Positions 6,063 through 12,213 of a stretch of DNA of 12,213 bases are shown one piece after another. The notes beneath the pieces are model-generated. The model saw only the letters and a program-made list of their open reading frames with translations, searched no databases and had not been told where the DNA came from. The stretch comes from Oscillospiraceae bacterium (GTDB lineage: Bacteria > Bacillota > Clostridia > Oscillospirales > UBA929), in assembly GCA_031282535.1 (NCBI GenBank), contig JAITDM010000152.1, forward strand, positions 1-12,213, read 5' to 3'. Numbering within the stretch: position 1 is the stretch's first letter; every line of letters begins with the position of its first letter. The position numbers and the translations under genes are program-made.

Positions 6063-7081
6063 GCGTCCGTCACCTTCAGTTGTTCGATGTGTTCCACAAT
6101 GGCCTCAATGACGCCCGAAGACGCGAAGGCGGCCGCCTGACGGATCGCCGAGGCAATGGCGCGCGCGTCGGATGACCCGTGGGCCTTGACGACCGGCGCC
6201 GTCACGCCCACAAAGGGCGCGCCGCCATACTCCGTGTAGTCGATCATCCGCCTGAACGCCCCAAGCCCGTCCTTCACCAGCAGCGCGGCCAGTTTCGTCC
6301 GCGCGCGCGCCTTGAACATCGCCTTCATCCCGTCGACGAAAAAGAGCCCGACGCCCTCCATCGTCTTGAGCAGGATGTTCCCGGAAAACCCGTCCGACAC
6401 GACGACGTCCGCCGCGCCGAAGGCAATGTCGCGCGCCTCCACATTGCCGACAAAATGGATCCGCCCTTCGTCGCCGGCCCGGCGCAGCAGCGCGTGCGCC
6501 GCCCGGTGCAGCTCGTCGCCCTTCGTCGCCTCGGCGCCGATGTTGAGGAGCCCGACCCGGGGCGTCTCCACCCCCATGGCCCGCTGCGCATAGCACGAGC
6601 CCATCAGCGCAAATTGGAGCAGGTACTCCGGCGCGCACTCGATGTTCGCGCCGCAGTCGATCAGCAGCGCGCCGCCCTTCGCCGTGGGCAGCACGGGCGC
6701 CAGCGCCGCCCGGCGGATCCCGCGGATCCGCTTGACGATCAGCGTGGCCGCGGTGAGCAGCGCGCCCGTGCTGCCGGCCGACACAAAGGCGCCGCCCTGT
6801 CCCGCGGCCAGCATCGTGAGGCCGACGACCACGGACGAGTCGCTCTTTTCCCGAACGGCGGCAGCCGGATTCTCGTGCATCCCGATCACCTGGGAGGCGT
6901 GGGCGATCTCAAGCCCCTTGGGCAGATCCGGCAGCCCCTCGTCCCGCACGAGCCGCAAAATCTCCTCGCCAAGGCCCACCATGATGATGTCCGTCTGCTG
7001 CTCCTCCCGGGCCAGCAGCGCCCCCCGCACCAGGGCCGCGGGGGCGTTGTCGCCGCCCATGACGTCCAGTATGACCTTCAT
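6059..7081 (-). CDS. plsX: Phosphate acyltransferase PlsX
   Basis: PlsX converts acyl-ACP and phosphate to acyl-phosphate, the donor used by PlsY in the first step of phosphatidic acid synthesis. It is a peripheral membrane enzyme. The 340-aa length is typical. The N-terminus carries the diagnostic MKVILDVMGGDNAP. Other family blocks seen are SAGSTGALL, LIDCGANIECAP, NIGAEATKGDE and VSDGFSGNILLKTMEG. The ATG at 7081 has GAGG 6 nt upstream. The gene follows trmFO by 45 bp and overlaps rnc by 4 bp, so it reads as part of the same operon. The fapR and fabD/fabG neighbours found in Bacillus are missing. Confidence 0.97.
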   Translation of the reverse strand: MKVILDVMGGDNAPAALVRGALLAREEQQTDIIMVGLGEEILRLVRDEGLPDLPKGLEIAHASQVIGMHENPAAAVREKSDSSVVVGLTMLAAGQGGAFVSAGSTGALLTAATLIVKRIRGIRRAALAPVLPTAKGGALLIDCGANIECAPEYLLQFALMGSCYAQRAMGVETPRVGLLNIGAEATKGDELHRAAHALLRRAGDEGRIHFVGNVEARDIAFGAADVVVSDGFSGNILLKTMEGVGLFFVDGMKAMFKARARTKLAALLVKDGLGAFRRMIDYTEYGGAPFVGVTAPVVKAHGSSDARAIASAIRQAAAFASSGVIEAIVEHIEQLKVTDA

Positions 7082-7126
7082 GTGTTTCCTCTTCTCTACT
7101 TCACCATGCGCTTCTTCGCAACACGT

Positions 7127-8455
7127 TCAGGTTTTATTTTCCAAATCTTTCCATACCTCGGGACAAAGCGCCTCCGTATCCGCCAGCGCGCGGGCGGAGA
7201 GGGCCGCGTACCGCTCCGCCTTGGCGCGCACAGGCCTGTCCAGCGGGGGCAGGAGTCCGAAATTGATGTTCATCGGCTGAAACTCCGTGACCGCCGGGTT
7301 CGCAATGTAGCGGGCCAGCGCGCCCACCGCGGTGGTCTCCGGCCAGCGCAGGGGCGCCAGGCCGTGCAGCCGCCGGGCCGTGCCGATCCCGGCCGTCAGC
7401 CCGGAGGCGCAGGACTCCACATAGCCCTCCACGCCGGTCATCTGCCCGGCAAAGGCGATCCGCGGCGCGCGGCGCAGCGCGTACTGCTCCGTGAGCAGGC
7501 GGGGCGCGTCGAGATAGGTGTTGCGGTGCATGACGCCGTAGCGCAGAAACTCCGCCCGCCGCAGCGCCGGGATCATCGCGAACACGCGTCTCTGCTCCCC
7601 AAACGTCAGATGGGTCTGGCAGCCGACCAGGTTGTACACCGTGCCGGCCGCGTTGTCCCGGCGGAGCTGGAGCACGGCGTAGTGGGCGCAGCCGTCCGGG
7701 CTGCGCAGGCCCACGGGCTTCAGCGGACCGTACCGCAGCGTGTCCTCCCCCCGGCGGGCCATGACCTCCACCGGCATGCACCCCTCGAAGACGCGCGCGT
7801 CCTCAAACCCGTGCACGCCGGCCTCCTCGGCCGACGCCAGCGCCTCGCGGAAGGCCAGGTACTCCGTCCGGTCCAGCGGGCAGTTGATGTAGTCCTCCCC
7901 GCGCCCGTAGCGCGAGCCGAACCAGGCATGCTCCATGTCGAGGCTCTCAAACGAGACGAGCGGCGCCGCGGCGTCGAAGAAATACAGCGTACGGTCGCCT
8001 CCGAGCAGCCGGCGGATGTCCGCCGCCAGCGCCCCGGCCGTCAGGGGGCCGGTGGCCACGATGCAGTCGCCCTCCGGGACCGCCTCCACCTCGCCCTCGC
8101 ACCGCGCAATGCGCGGGTGGGCCCCGATGCGCGCCGTCACCCGGCGGGCGAAGTCCTCCCGGTCGACCGCCAGCGCTCCGCCGGCCGGCACGCGGGCCTC
8201 GTCGGCGCAGGCGAGGATCAGCGACCCCAGCCTGCGCAGCTCGGCCTTCAAGAGCCCCGCCGCGTTCTCCAGCCGGTCACCGCGCAGCGAGTTGGAACAG
8301 ACGAGCTCGGCCAGCAGCGGACTCCGGTGTGCCGGCGTGTACCGCCCCGGCTTCATGTCCCAGAGCCGCACCGGGACGCCGCGGGACGCCAGCTGCCAGG
8401 CGGCCTCGCACCCGGCCAGCCCCGCGCCGACCACCGTGACCTCAGGACGCGCCAT
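7127..8455 (-). CDS. trmFO: Folate-dependent tRNA (uracil-54-C5)-methyltransferase TrmFO
   Basis: TrmFO methylates U54 of the tRNA T-loop using methylenetetrahydrofolate and FAD with reduced nicotinamide. The product is 442 aa, the expected size. The FAD-binding GAGLAGCEAAW begins at G10. The two cysteines known to matter in the Bacillus enzyme fall at the same numbers here: C53 in LVCSNSLRGD and C226 in FEGCMPVE. The blocks YNLVGCQTHLTFGEQRRVF, YGVMHRNTYL and GQMTGVEGYVESCASGL are typical. ATG at 8455 was chosen because the family's N-terminal FAD motif begins right after it. The open frame further upstream is only the shadow of the topA tail. The start overlaps the end of topA by 14 bp, and the ribosome binding site is weak, so coupling is likely. 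Confidence 0.97.
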   Translation of the reverse strand: MARPEVTVVGAGLAGCEAAWQLASRGVPVRLWDMKPGRYTPAHRSPLLAELVCSNSLRGDRLENAAGLLKAELRRLGSLILACADEARVPAGGALAVDREDFARRVTARIGAHPRIARCEGEVEAVPEGDCIVATGPLTAGALAADIRRLLGGDRTLYFFDAAAPLVSFESLDMEHAWFGSRYGRGEDYINCPLDRTEYLAFREALASAEEAGVHGFEDARVFEGCMPVEVMARRGEDTLRYGPLKPVGLRSPDGCAHYAVLQLRRDNAAGTVYNLVGCQTHLTFGEQRRVFAMIPALRRAEFLRYGVMHRNTYLDAPRLLTEQYALRRAPRIAFAGQMTGVEGYVESCASGLTAGIGTARRLHGLAPLRWPETTAVGALARYIANPAVTEFQPMNINFGLLPPLDRPVRAKAERYAALSARALADTEALCPEVWKDLENKT

Positions 8456-10859
8456 CGGTCCCCGCGGCGGCTTTTTTGGTCGTTCTGCGCCCGCCCGACG
8501 CCGTCTTGTCCGCCGCCTTGGTCGTCGTCTTGGTCGCTGCCTTGGTCGCTGTCTTGGTCGCCGTCTTGTCCGTCGTCTTGGTCGCTGCCTTGGTCGTTGT
8601 CTTGGTCGCCGTCTTGGTCGCTGCCTTGGTCGCCGTCTTGGTCGTTGTCTTGCCCGTCGTCTTGGCTGTCGATTTGGTCGCCGTCTTGCCCTTCGCCGTC
8701 TTTTCGGCCGCCGCGCCGGTCCCGCCGGCCGCCGCGTCCGCGCCGGCCGCGTCGGCGGCGGCCTTCTTTTTGTATCCGCGCTGGTCCTCCGGCACAAAGG
8801 CCGGGCAGGACGGGTTCGCGCAAAACGGCTTGGCCGCGCCGCGCCCGCTGCGCTTGAACAAGGTCTTCATGCACTCCGGGCAGCGGTCCCCCACTGGGAC
8901 GTCCCAGGTCATGAAGCCGCACGCCGGGTGGCGCTCGCAGCCGTAATAGTCGCGGTTGTTGCGCGACTTCTTTTTCAAAATGACGGCGCCGCACAGCGGG
9001 CACTCGCCCGGCGTCGGCTCCGAAACGGGTTTCGTGTTCTTGCACTCCGGCCAGCCGGGGCAGGCCATGAAGCGCCCGAAGCGCCCCATCTTGATCACCA
9101 TCTTGCGCCCGCAGAGCTCGCACACCACGTCGGTGGGCTCGTCCGGAACCTTGTAGCGCTTCTTGTCCTCGCCGGCCGCGCGCACGGCGTCGGAGAAACC
9201 GCCGTAAAACTCGGAGAGCATGGCCCGCCAGTCCTTGCGGCCCTCCTCGACCTCGTCGAGATAGTCCTCCATGCGCGCCGTGAACGCCACCTCGATGATG
9301 TCGGTGAACTTCTCCTTCATCATCGTGGTGATCACCTCCCCGAGCGGGGTCGGGTGCAGCGCCTTGCCCTGACGGACGATATACTCCCGCCCCATGATCG
9401 TCGAGATGGTCGGCGCGTAGGTGGACGGCCGTCCTATTCCTTTTTCTTCCATCGCCCGGATGAGGCTGGCCTCGGTGTAGCGGGGCGGCGGCTGCGTGAA
9501 GTGCTGCGCCGGCGTCACGCCGGCCAGCGCCAGCGGCTCTCCCTGCCGCAGGTTCGGCAGCGCGTCGTCCTTCTCGTCGTTTTCGTCGTCGCGCCCCTCC
9601 TCGTACACGGCCGTGAACCCCGGGAATTTGACCGCGGTGTGGTTGGCGCGGAACACATACTCCGCCGAGAGCGTGTCGATGGTCAGCGTGTCGTAGACGG
9701 CGTTCTCCATCTGGCAGGCGACAAAGCGCTCCCAGATCAGCCGGTAGAGCCGGTATTGGTCCTGGGTGAGGTTGCCGCGCACCCGCTCCGGCGTCAGTGT
9801 GACGTCCGACGGGCGGATGGCCTCGTGCGCGTCCTGCGCGCCGCCCTTCGTCTTGTAGCGGCGGGGCGTCTTGGGGCAGTAGTTCTCTCCGTACTGCGCC
9901 CGGATGAACGCGCGCGCCTGCGTCAGCGCGTCCTCGGAGAGGCGCTGGGAGTCGGTGCGCATGTAGGTGATGAGACCCGTGAGTCCGAGGCCCTCGATCT
10001 CGACGCCCTCGTAGAGCTGCTGGGCCAGCGCCATCGTGCGGCGCGCGCCCATGTTGCACTTGCGCGAGGCCTCCTGCTGCAGCGTGGAGGTGATGAACGG
10101 CGGCGCGGGGGAACGCCGGCGCTCCCCTGTCTTCACCTCGTATACGGAGAACGGGGCGTTTGAGACGGCCGCCACCACCGCGTCGGCCTCCGCCTGGTTC
10201 TTCAGCGCGCGCTTTTCGGTCCGTGTCCCGTAAAAATGCGCCTCGAACCGGCCCGGCCCCTCGATGCGGTCGAGCGCGACGTCGATGCTCCAGTACTCCT
10301 CCGGGGCAAAGGCGCGGATCTCCTCCTCGCGGTCGACGACGAGCCGGGTGGCCACCGACTGTACCCGGCCGGCGGACAGGCCGGGTCGCACCTTGCGCCA
10401 CAGCAGCGGGCTGATCTCGTAGCCCACAATGCGGTCGAGCACCCGGCGCGCCTGCTGCGCGTCCACCAGGTGTTCGTCGATGGCGCGCGGGTGCTTGACG
10501 CTCTCCTGCACCACCCGCGGCGTGATCTCGTTGAACGTCACCCGCAGCGCCTTCTCGTCCGGCAGCGCCAGGAGCTCCTTGAGATGCCACGAGATGGCCT
10601 CGCCCTCGCGGTCCGGGTCGGTGGCCAGGTAGACGTAGTCCGCCTTGGCCGCCTCGCCCCGCAGCTCCGCGATGGTCTTCTCCTTGCCCGCAATGGGCTG
10701 GTAATTTATGGTAAATCCGGCGTCCACATCCACACCCATCGTGGATTTGGGCAGGTCACGCAGATGCCCCATGGTGGCCTTGACCCGGAAGTTGTTTCCC
10801 AGATATTTGCCGATGGTCTTCGCCTTGGCCGGCGACTCCACAATGAGTAGATTCTTCAT
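8442..10859 (-). CDS. topA: DNA topoisomerase I with lysine-repeat C-terminal tail
   Basis: TopA relaxes negative supercoils through a transient single-strand break. The product is 805 aa. The Toprim domain starts at MKNLLIVESPAKAKTIGKYL, with E8 and D81-x-D83-x-E85 as metal ligands. The active-site tyrosine is Y299 in GLITYMRTDS. Three four-cysteine zinc fingers follow: C580/C583/C600/C606, C620/C623/C641/C647 and C660/C663/C680/C685. Residues 697-805 form an extra Ala/Thr/Lys-rich tail with lysine at every fourth position from 733 to 785. Many Firmicutes TopA proteins stop after the fingers, at about 690 aa. The start is fixed by AGGAGGG 5 nt before the ATG at 10859. It lies 61 bp after dprA and overlaps trmFO. 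Confidence 0.97.
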   Translation of the reverse strand: MKNLLIVESPAKAKTIGKYLGNNFRVKATMGHLRDLPKSTMGVDVDAGFTINYQPIAGKEKTIAELRGEAAKADYVYLATDPDREGEAISWHLKELLALPDEKALRVTFNEITPRVVQESVKHPRAIDEHLVDAQQARRVLDRIVGYEISPLLWRKVRPGLSAGRVQSVATRLVVDREEEIRAFAPEEYWSIDVALDRIEGPGRFEAHFYGTRTEKRALKNQAEADAVVAAVSNAPFSVYEVKTGERRRSPAPPFITSTLQQEASRKCNMGARRTMALAQQLYEGVEIEGLGLTGLITYMRTDSQRLSEDALTQARAFIRAQYGENYCPKTPRRYKTKGGAQDAHEAIRPSDVTLTPERVRGNLTQDQYRLYRLIWERFVACQMENAVYDTLTIDTLSAEYVFRANHTAVKFPGFTAVYEEGRDDENDEKDDALPNLRQGEPLALAGVTPAQHFTQPPPRYTEASLIRAMEEKGIGRPSTYAPTISTIMGREYIVRQGKALHPTPLGEVITTMMKEKFTDIIEVAFTARMEDYLDEVEEGRKDWRAMLSEFYGGFSDAVRAAGEDKKRYKVPDEPTDVVCELCGRKMVIKMGRFGRFMACPGWPECKNTKPVSEPTPGECPLCGAVILKKKSRNNRDYYGCERHPACGFMTWDVPVGDRCPECMKTLFKRSGRGAAKPFCANPSCPAFVPEDQRGYKKKAAADAAGADAAAGGTGAAAEKTAKGKTATKSTAKTTGKTTTKTATKAATKTATKTTTKAATKTTDKTATKTATKAATKTTTKAADKTASGGRRTTKKAAAGTDGAS
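8496..8663 (-). repeat. 12-bp repeat array coding the K-x-x-x tail of TopA
   Basis: Fourteen consecutive degenerate 12-bp units each encode a tetrapeptide beginning with lysine, mostly KTAT, KAAT and KTTT, with KTTG, KTTD, KAAD and KTAS as variants. Lysines sit in exact register at residues 733 to 785. Sequence differences are concentrated in the second and third codons, and the first codon (AAG) is invariant. The pattern resembles histone H1-like or AlgP-type repeat tails, so non-specific DNA contact is inferred. Confidence 0.9.
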
Positions 10860-10864
10860 GTGAT

Positions 10865-10871
10865 CCCTCCT
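10865..10871 (-). promoter_or_regulatory. Ribosome binding site of topA
   Basis: AGGAGGG on the minus strand lies 5 nt before the ATG at 10859. It rules out the longer in-frame reading that would begin near 11090 inside dprA. Confidence 0.9.
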
Positions 10872-10920
10872 GCGACCGGGCGCCCCGGACGGGGCTGCCT
10901 GCGGCCGCCTTTCGTCTGTA

Positions 10921-12120
10921 TCAGGTCCGCCCGCCGGCGAGCCGGAAGCGTTTGCCGGGCAGGGATTCCGCCCGGCCCTGCAACTCCAGTACCGTGAGCG
11001 CGCGCAACACGTGGGCGGCGGACAGCCCCGTCGCCTCCACGATCTCGTCCACATGGCGCGGCGCGCCCGCCACGGCGAGCAGCACCGCACGCGCGTCCCC
11101 GTCCAAGTCCGCCAGCATCGGCCCGAGGTCCGTCACCTGCGGGGCCGGTTCGGCCTCCGCCGGGCGGGCGACAGGCGCGCCGTCTTTTGCCTGCGCGGCC
11201 TCCGCCGCGTCCGCCGGCGCAGCGCGCTGCGGACGGAGCTTGTGGGGGTAGAGCGCGGCGTATTCCGTCAGGATGTCCTCCGGCCCCGTCACGAGCTGCG
11301 CGCCCTCTCGGATCAGCCGGTTGCACCCGGCGCTCTCCGGGACGTCGATGTTGCCCGGCACCGCGAACACGTCGCGGCCCTGTTCGAGCGCGTGGAAAGC
11401 CGTGATCAGCGCGCCCGAACGCAACGGGGCCTCCACCACCACGACGCCCAGCGACAGCCCGCTGAGGATCCGGTTGCGGGCCGGAAAATGGGCGGCGAGC
11501 GGCGGCGCGCCCGGCGGGTACTCGCTCATCACGGCGCCCACCGCCGCGATGTCCTCGTAGAGCGCCCTGTTCTCGGCCGGGTAGGGCGTGTCCGCGCCGC
11601 AGCCCAGCACGGCCACGGTGGGCGCGCCGGCACGCAGCGCGGCCCGGTGGGCGTGGGCGTCGACGCCGCGCGCGAGGCCGGAGACGATGAGCATGCCCGC
11701 GCGCGCCAGCGCGTAGGAGAGCCGCTCGGCCGCCTGGACGCCGTAAGGCGTGGCGCGGCGCGAGCCGACCACGGTCAGCGCCGCCTCCTCGTCGAAGACG
11801 GGCAGACGGCCCTTCAGATACAGCGTGCAGGGCGGCGCGTGGATGTTCTTCAGCCGCTCCGGGTAGTCCGCGTCCTGCCAGGTGAGGACGCGGAGCCCGG
11901 CCAGGCTGCACTGCTCCAAAATGCGTTCGGCCGGGTCGAGGTCGTGCCGGAGGATCTCCGCGCGCTGCGGCGCGCTGAGCTCCGGCACGGCGCGCAGGGC
12001 CTCCTCGTCGGCAAAGAACAGATTTTCGGGCGTCCCGAACTGCTCGGCGGCCAAAAAGGCCCCCGCCGCCCCGAGCGAGCGCAGTGCGCTCAGCCAGACC
12101 CAATACTTCAAAGCCGCCAA
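10921..12120 (-). CDS. dprA: DNA processing protein DprA (Smf)
   Basis: DprA binds incoming single-stranded DNA and loads RecA during natural transformation. It is also kept in many bacteria not known to be competent. The product is 399 aa. An N-terminal helical region (1-75, starting with KYWVWLSAL) precedes the Rossmann-like DprA domain (about 80-290). Family motifs are TVVGSRRATPYG (116-127), VSGLARGVDAHAHRAAL, FPARNRILSGLS and VPGNIDVPESAGCNRLIREGA. A low-complexity Ala/Pro linker (297-328) leads to a C-terminal winged helix (335-395). The start is TTG at 12120, with GGGAGAGG about 10 nt upstream. This choice fits the family N-terminus, and no in-frame ATG lies nearby. The upstream gene's stop overlaps the start by 13 bp. 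It heads the dprA-topA-trmFO set common in Firmicutes. Confidence 0.96.
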   Translation of the reverse strand: MAALKYWVWLSALRSLGAAGAFLAAEQFGTPENLFFADEEALRAVPELSAPQRAEILRHDLDPAERILEQCSLAGLRVLTWQDADYPERLKNIHAPPCTLYLKGRLPVFDEEAALTVVGSRRATPYGVQAAERLSYALARAGMLIVSGLARGVDAHAHRAALRAGAPTVAVLGCGADTPYPAENRALYEDIAAVGAVMSEYPPGAPPLAAHFPARNRILSGLSLGVVVVEAPLRSGALITAFHALEQGRDVFAVPGNIDVPESAGCNRLIREGAQLVTGPEDILTEYAALYPHKLRPQRAAPADAAEAAQAKDGAPVARPAEAEPAPQVTDLGPMLADLDGDARAVLLAVAGAPRHVDEIVEATGLSAAHVLRALTVLELQGRAESLPGKRFRLAGGRT

Positions 12121-12212
12121 CCCATCACCGCCTCTCCCGACACGCTCCGGTCTCCCCTGATGTGGAAATATTTGTAAAACCTGTCGACATCGGCCGCCGC
12201 GCGGACGGCTCG
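12108..12212 (-). CDS. C-terminal end of an unidentified upstream gene
   Basis: The frame entering from the right edge gives 34 residues ending ...YKYFHIRGDRSVSGEAV, then MGWRL and a TGA at 12110-12108. Third positions are about 70 percent G or C, more than in the competing frame that stops at CGGTGA. The overlap with the dprA start suggests an operon member. In Firmicutes a YifB/ComM-like ATPase or rnhB often precedes dprA, but this tail does not look like either to me. The identity is unknown. Confidence 0.45.
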   Translation of the reverse strand, partial: RAVRAAADVDRFYKYFHIRGDRSVSGEAVMGWRL

Positions 12213-12213
12213 G

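Noticed and set aside
8456..8797. N-terminal extension of trmFO
   Set aside because: The extension is a shadow of the topA lysine-repeat tail. The FAD motif belongs at the very N-terminus, and C53 and C226 keep family numbering with the start at 8455.
6179..10163. Plus-strand open frames of 892 and 742 aa
   Set aside because: They lie opposite plsX, trmFO and topA, whose catalytic motifs are intact. The predicted products are arginine-rich low complexity typical of high-GC antisense frames.
10873..10905. GC hairpin in the dprA-topA gap as a terminator
   Set aside because: The stem is only about 5 bp and no T run follows in the transcription direction. The genes are closely spaced.
10860..11090. 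N-terminal extension of topA into dprA
   Set aside because: The Toprim domain starts at the ATG at 10859, which has a strong ribosome binding site. The extension overlaps the dprA winged helix.

Overview
The window looks like a chromosomal segment from a high-GC Gram-positive bacterium, probably a member of the Clostridia (Bacillota). Three things suggest this: the Firmicutes-type order dprA-topA-trmFO, the folate-dependent tRNA methyltransferase TrmFO, and strong AGGAGG-type ribosome binding sites with TadE-like proteins and no outer-membrane genes. The genus cannot be read from this sequence. All convincing genes lie on the minus strand, so transcription runs from right to left. The long plus-strand open frames are antisense shadows of high-GC genes.

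Right half (about 12213 to 5391): a tightly packed housekeeping operon. In transcription order it holds the tail of an unidentified gene, dprA (DNA uptake and recombination mediator), topA (topoisomerase I with a lysine-repeat tail), trmFO (tRNA m5U54 methyltransferase), plsX (phosphate acyltransferase of phospholipid synthesis) and rnc (RNase III). The junctions are close: unknown/dprA overlap by 13 bp, topA/trmFO by 14 bp and plsX/rnc by 4 bp. The unit ends at a perfect 14-bp-stem hairpin at 5229-5260. The usual neighbours acpP (between plsX and rnc) and smc (after rnc) are absent.

Centre and left (about 5225 to 1): a separate unit with its own consensus promoter (TTGACA, 18 bp, TATAAT, at 5156-5185) and a leader of about 200 nt. 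It encodes two TadE-like, pseudopilin-type membrane proteins (230 and 474 aa). A 43-aa ORF sits between them, joined to the first by a TGATG junction. Next comes a large secreted beta-helix protein that runs off the left edge (823 residues visible). That protein has a signal peptide, an internal duplication of its whole module, and at least 16 glycine-rich rungs. At the window edge it has an exact 24-bp tandem repeat encoding an acidic low-complexity loop.

The left unit is the accessory and most interesting part. I infer that it makes a surface structure, with two prepilin-like components and a repeat-rich exported protein of variable length. The other pilus genes (ATPase, platform protein, prepilin peptidase) are not in the window.
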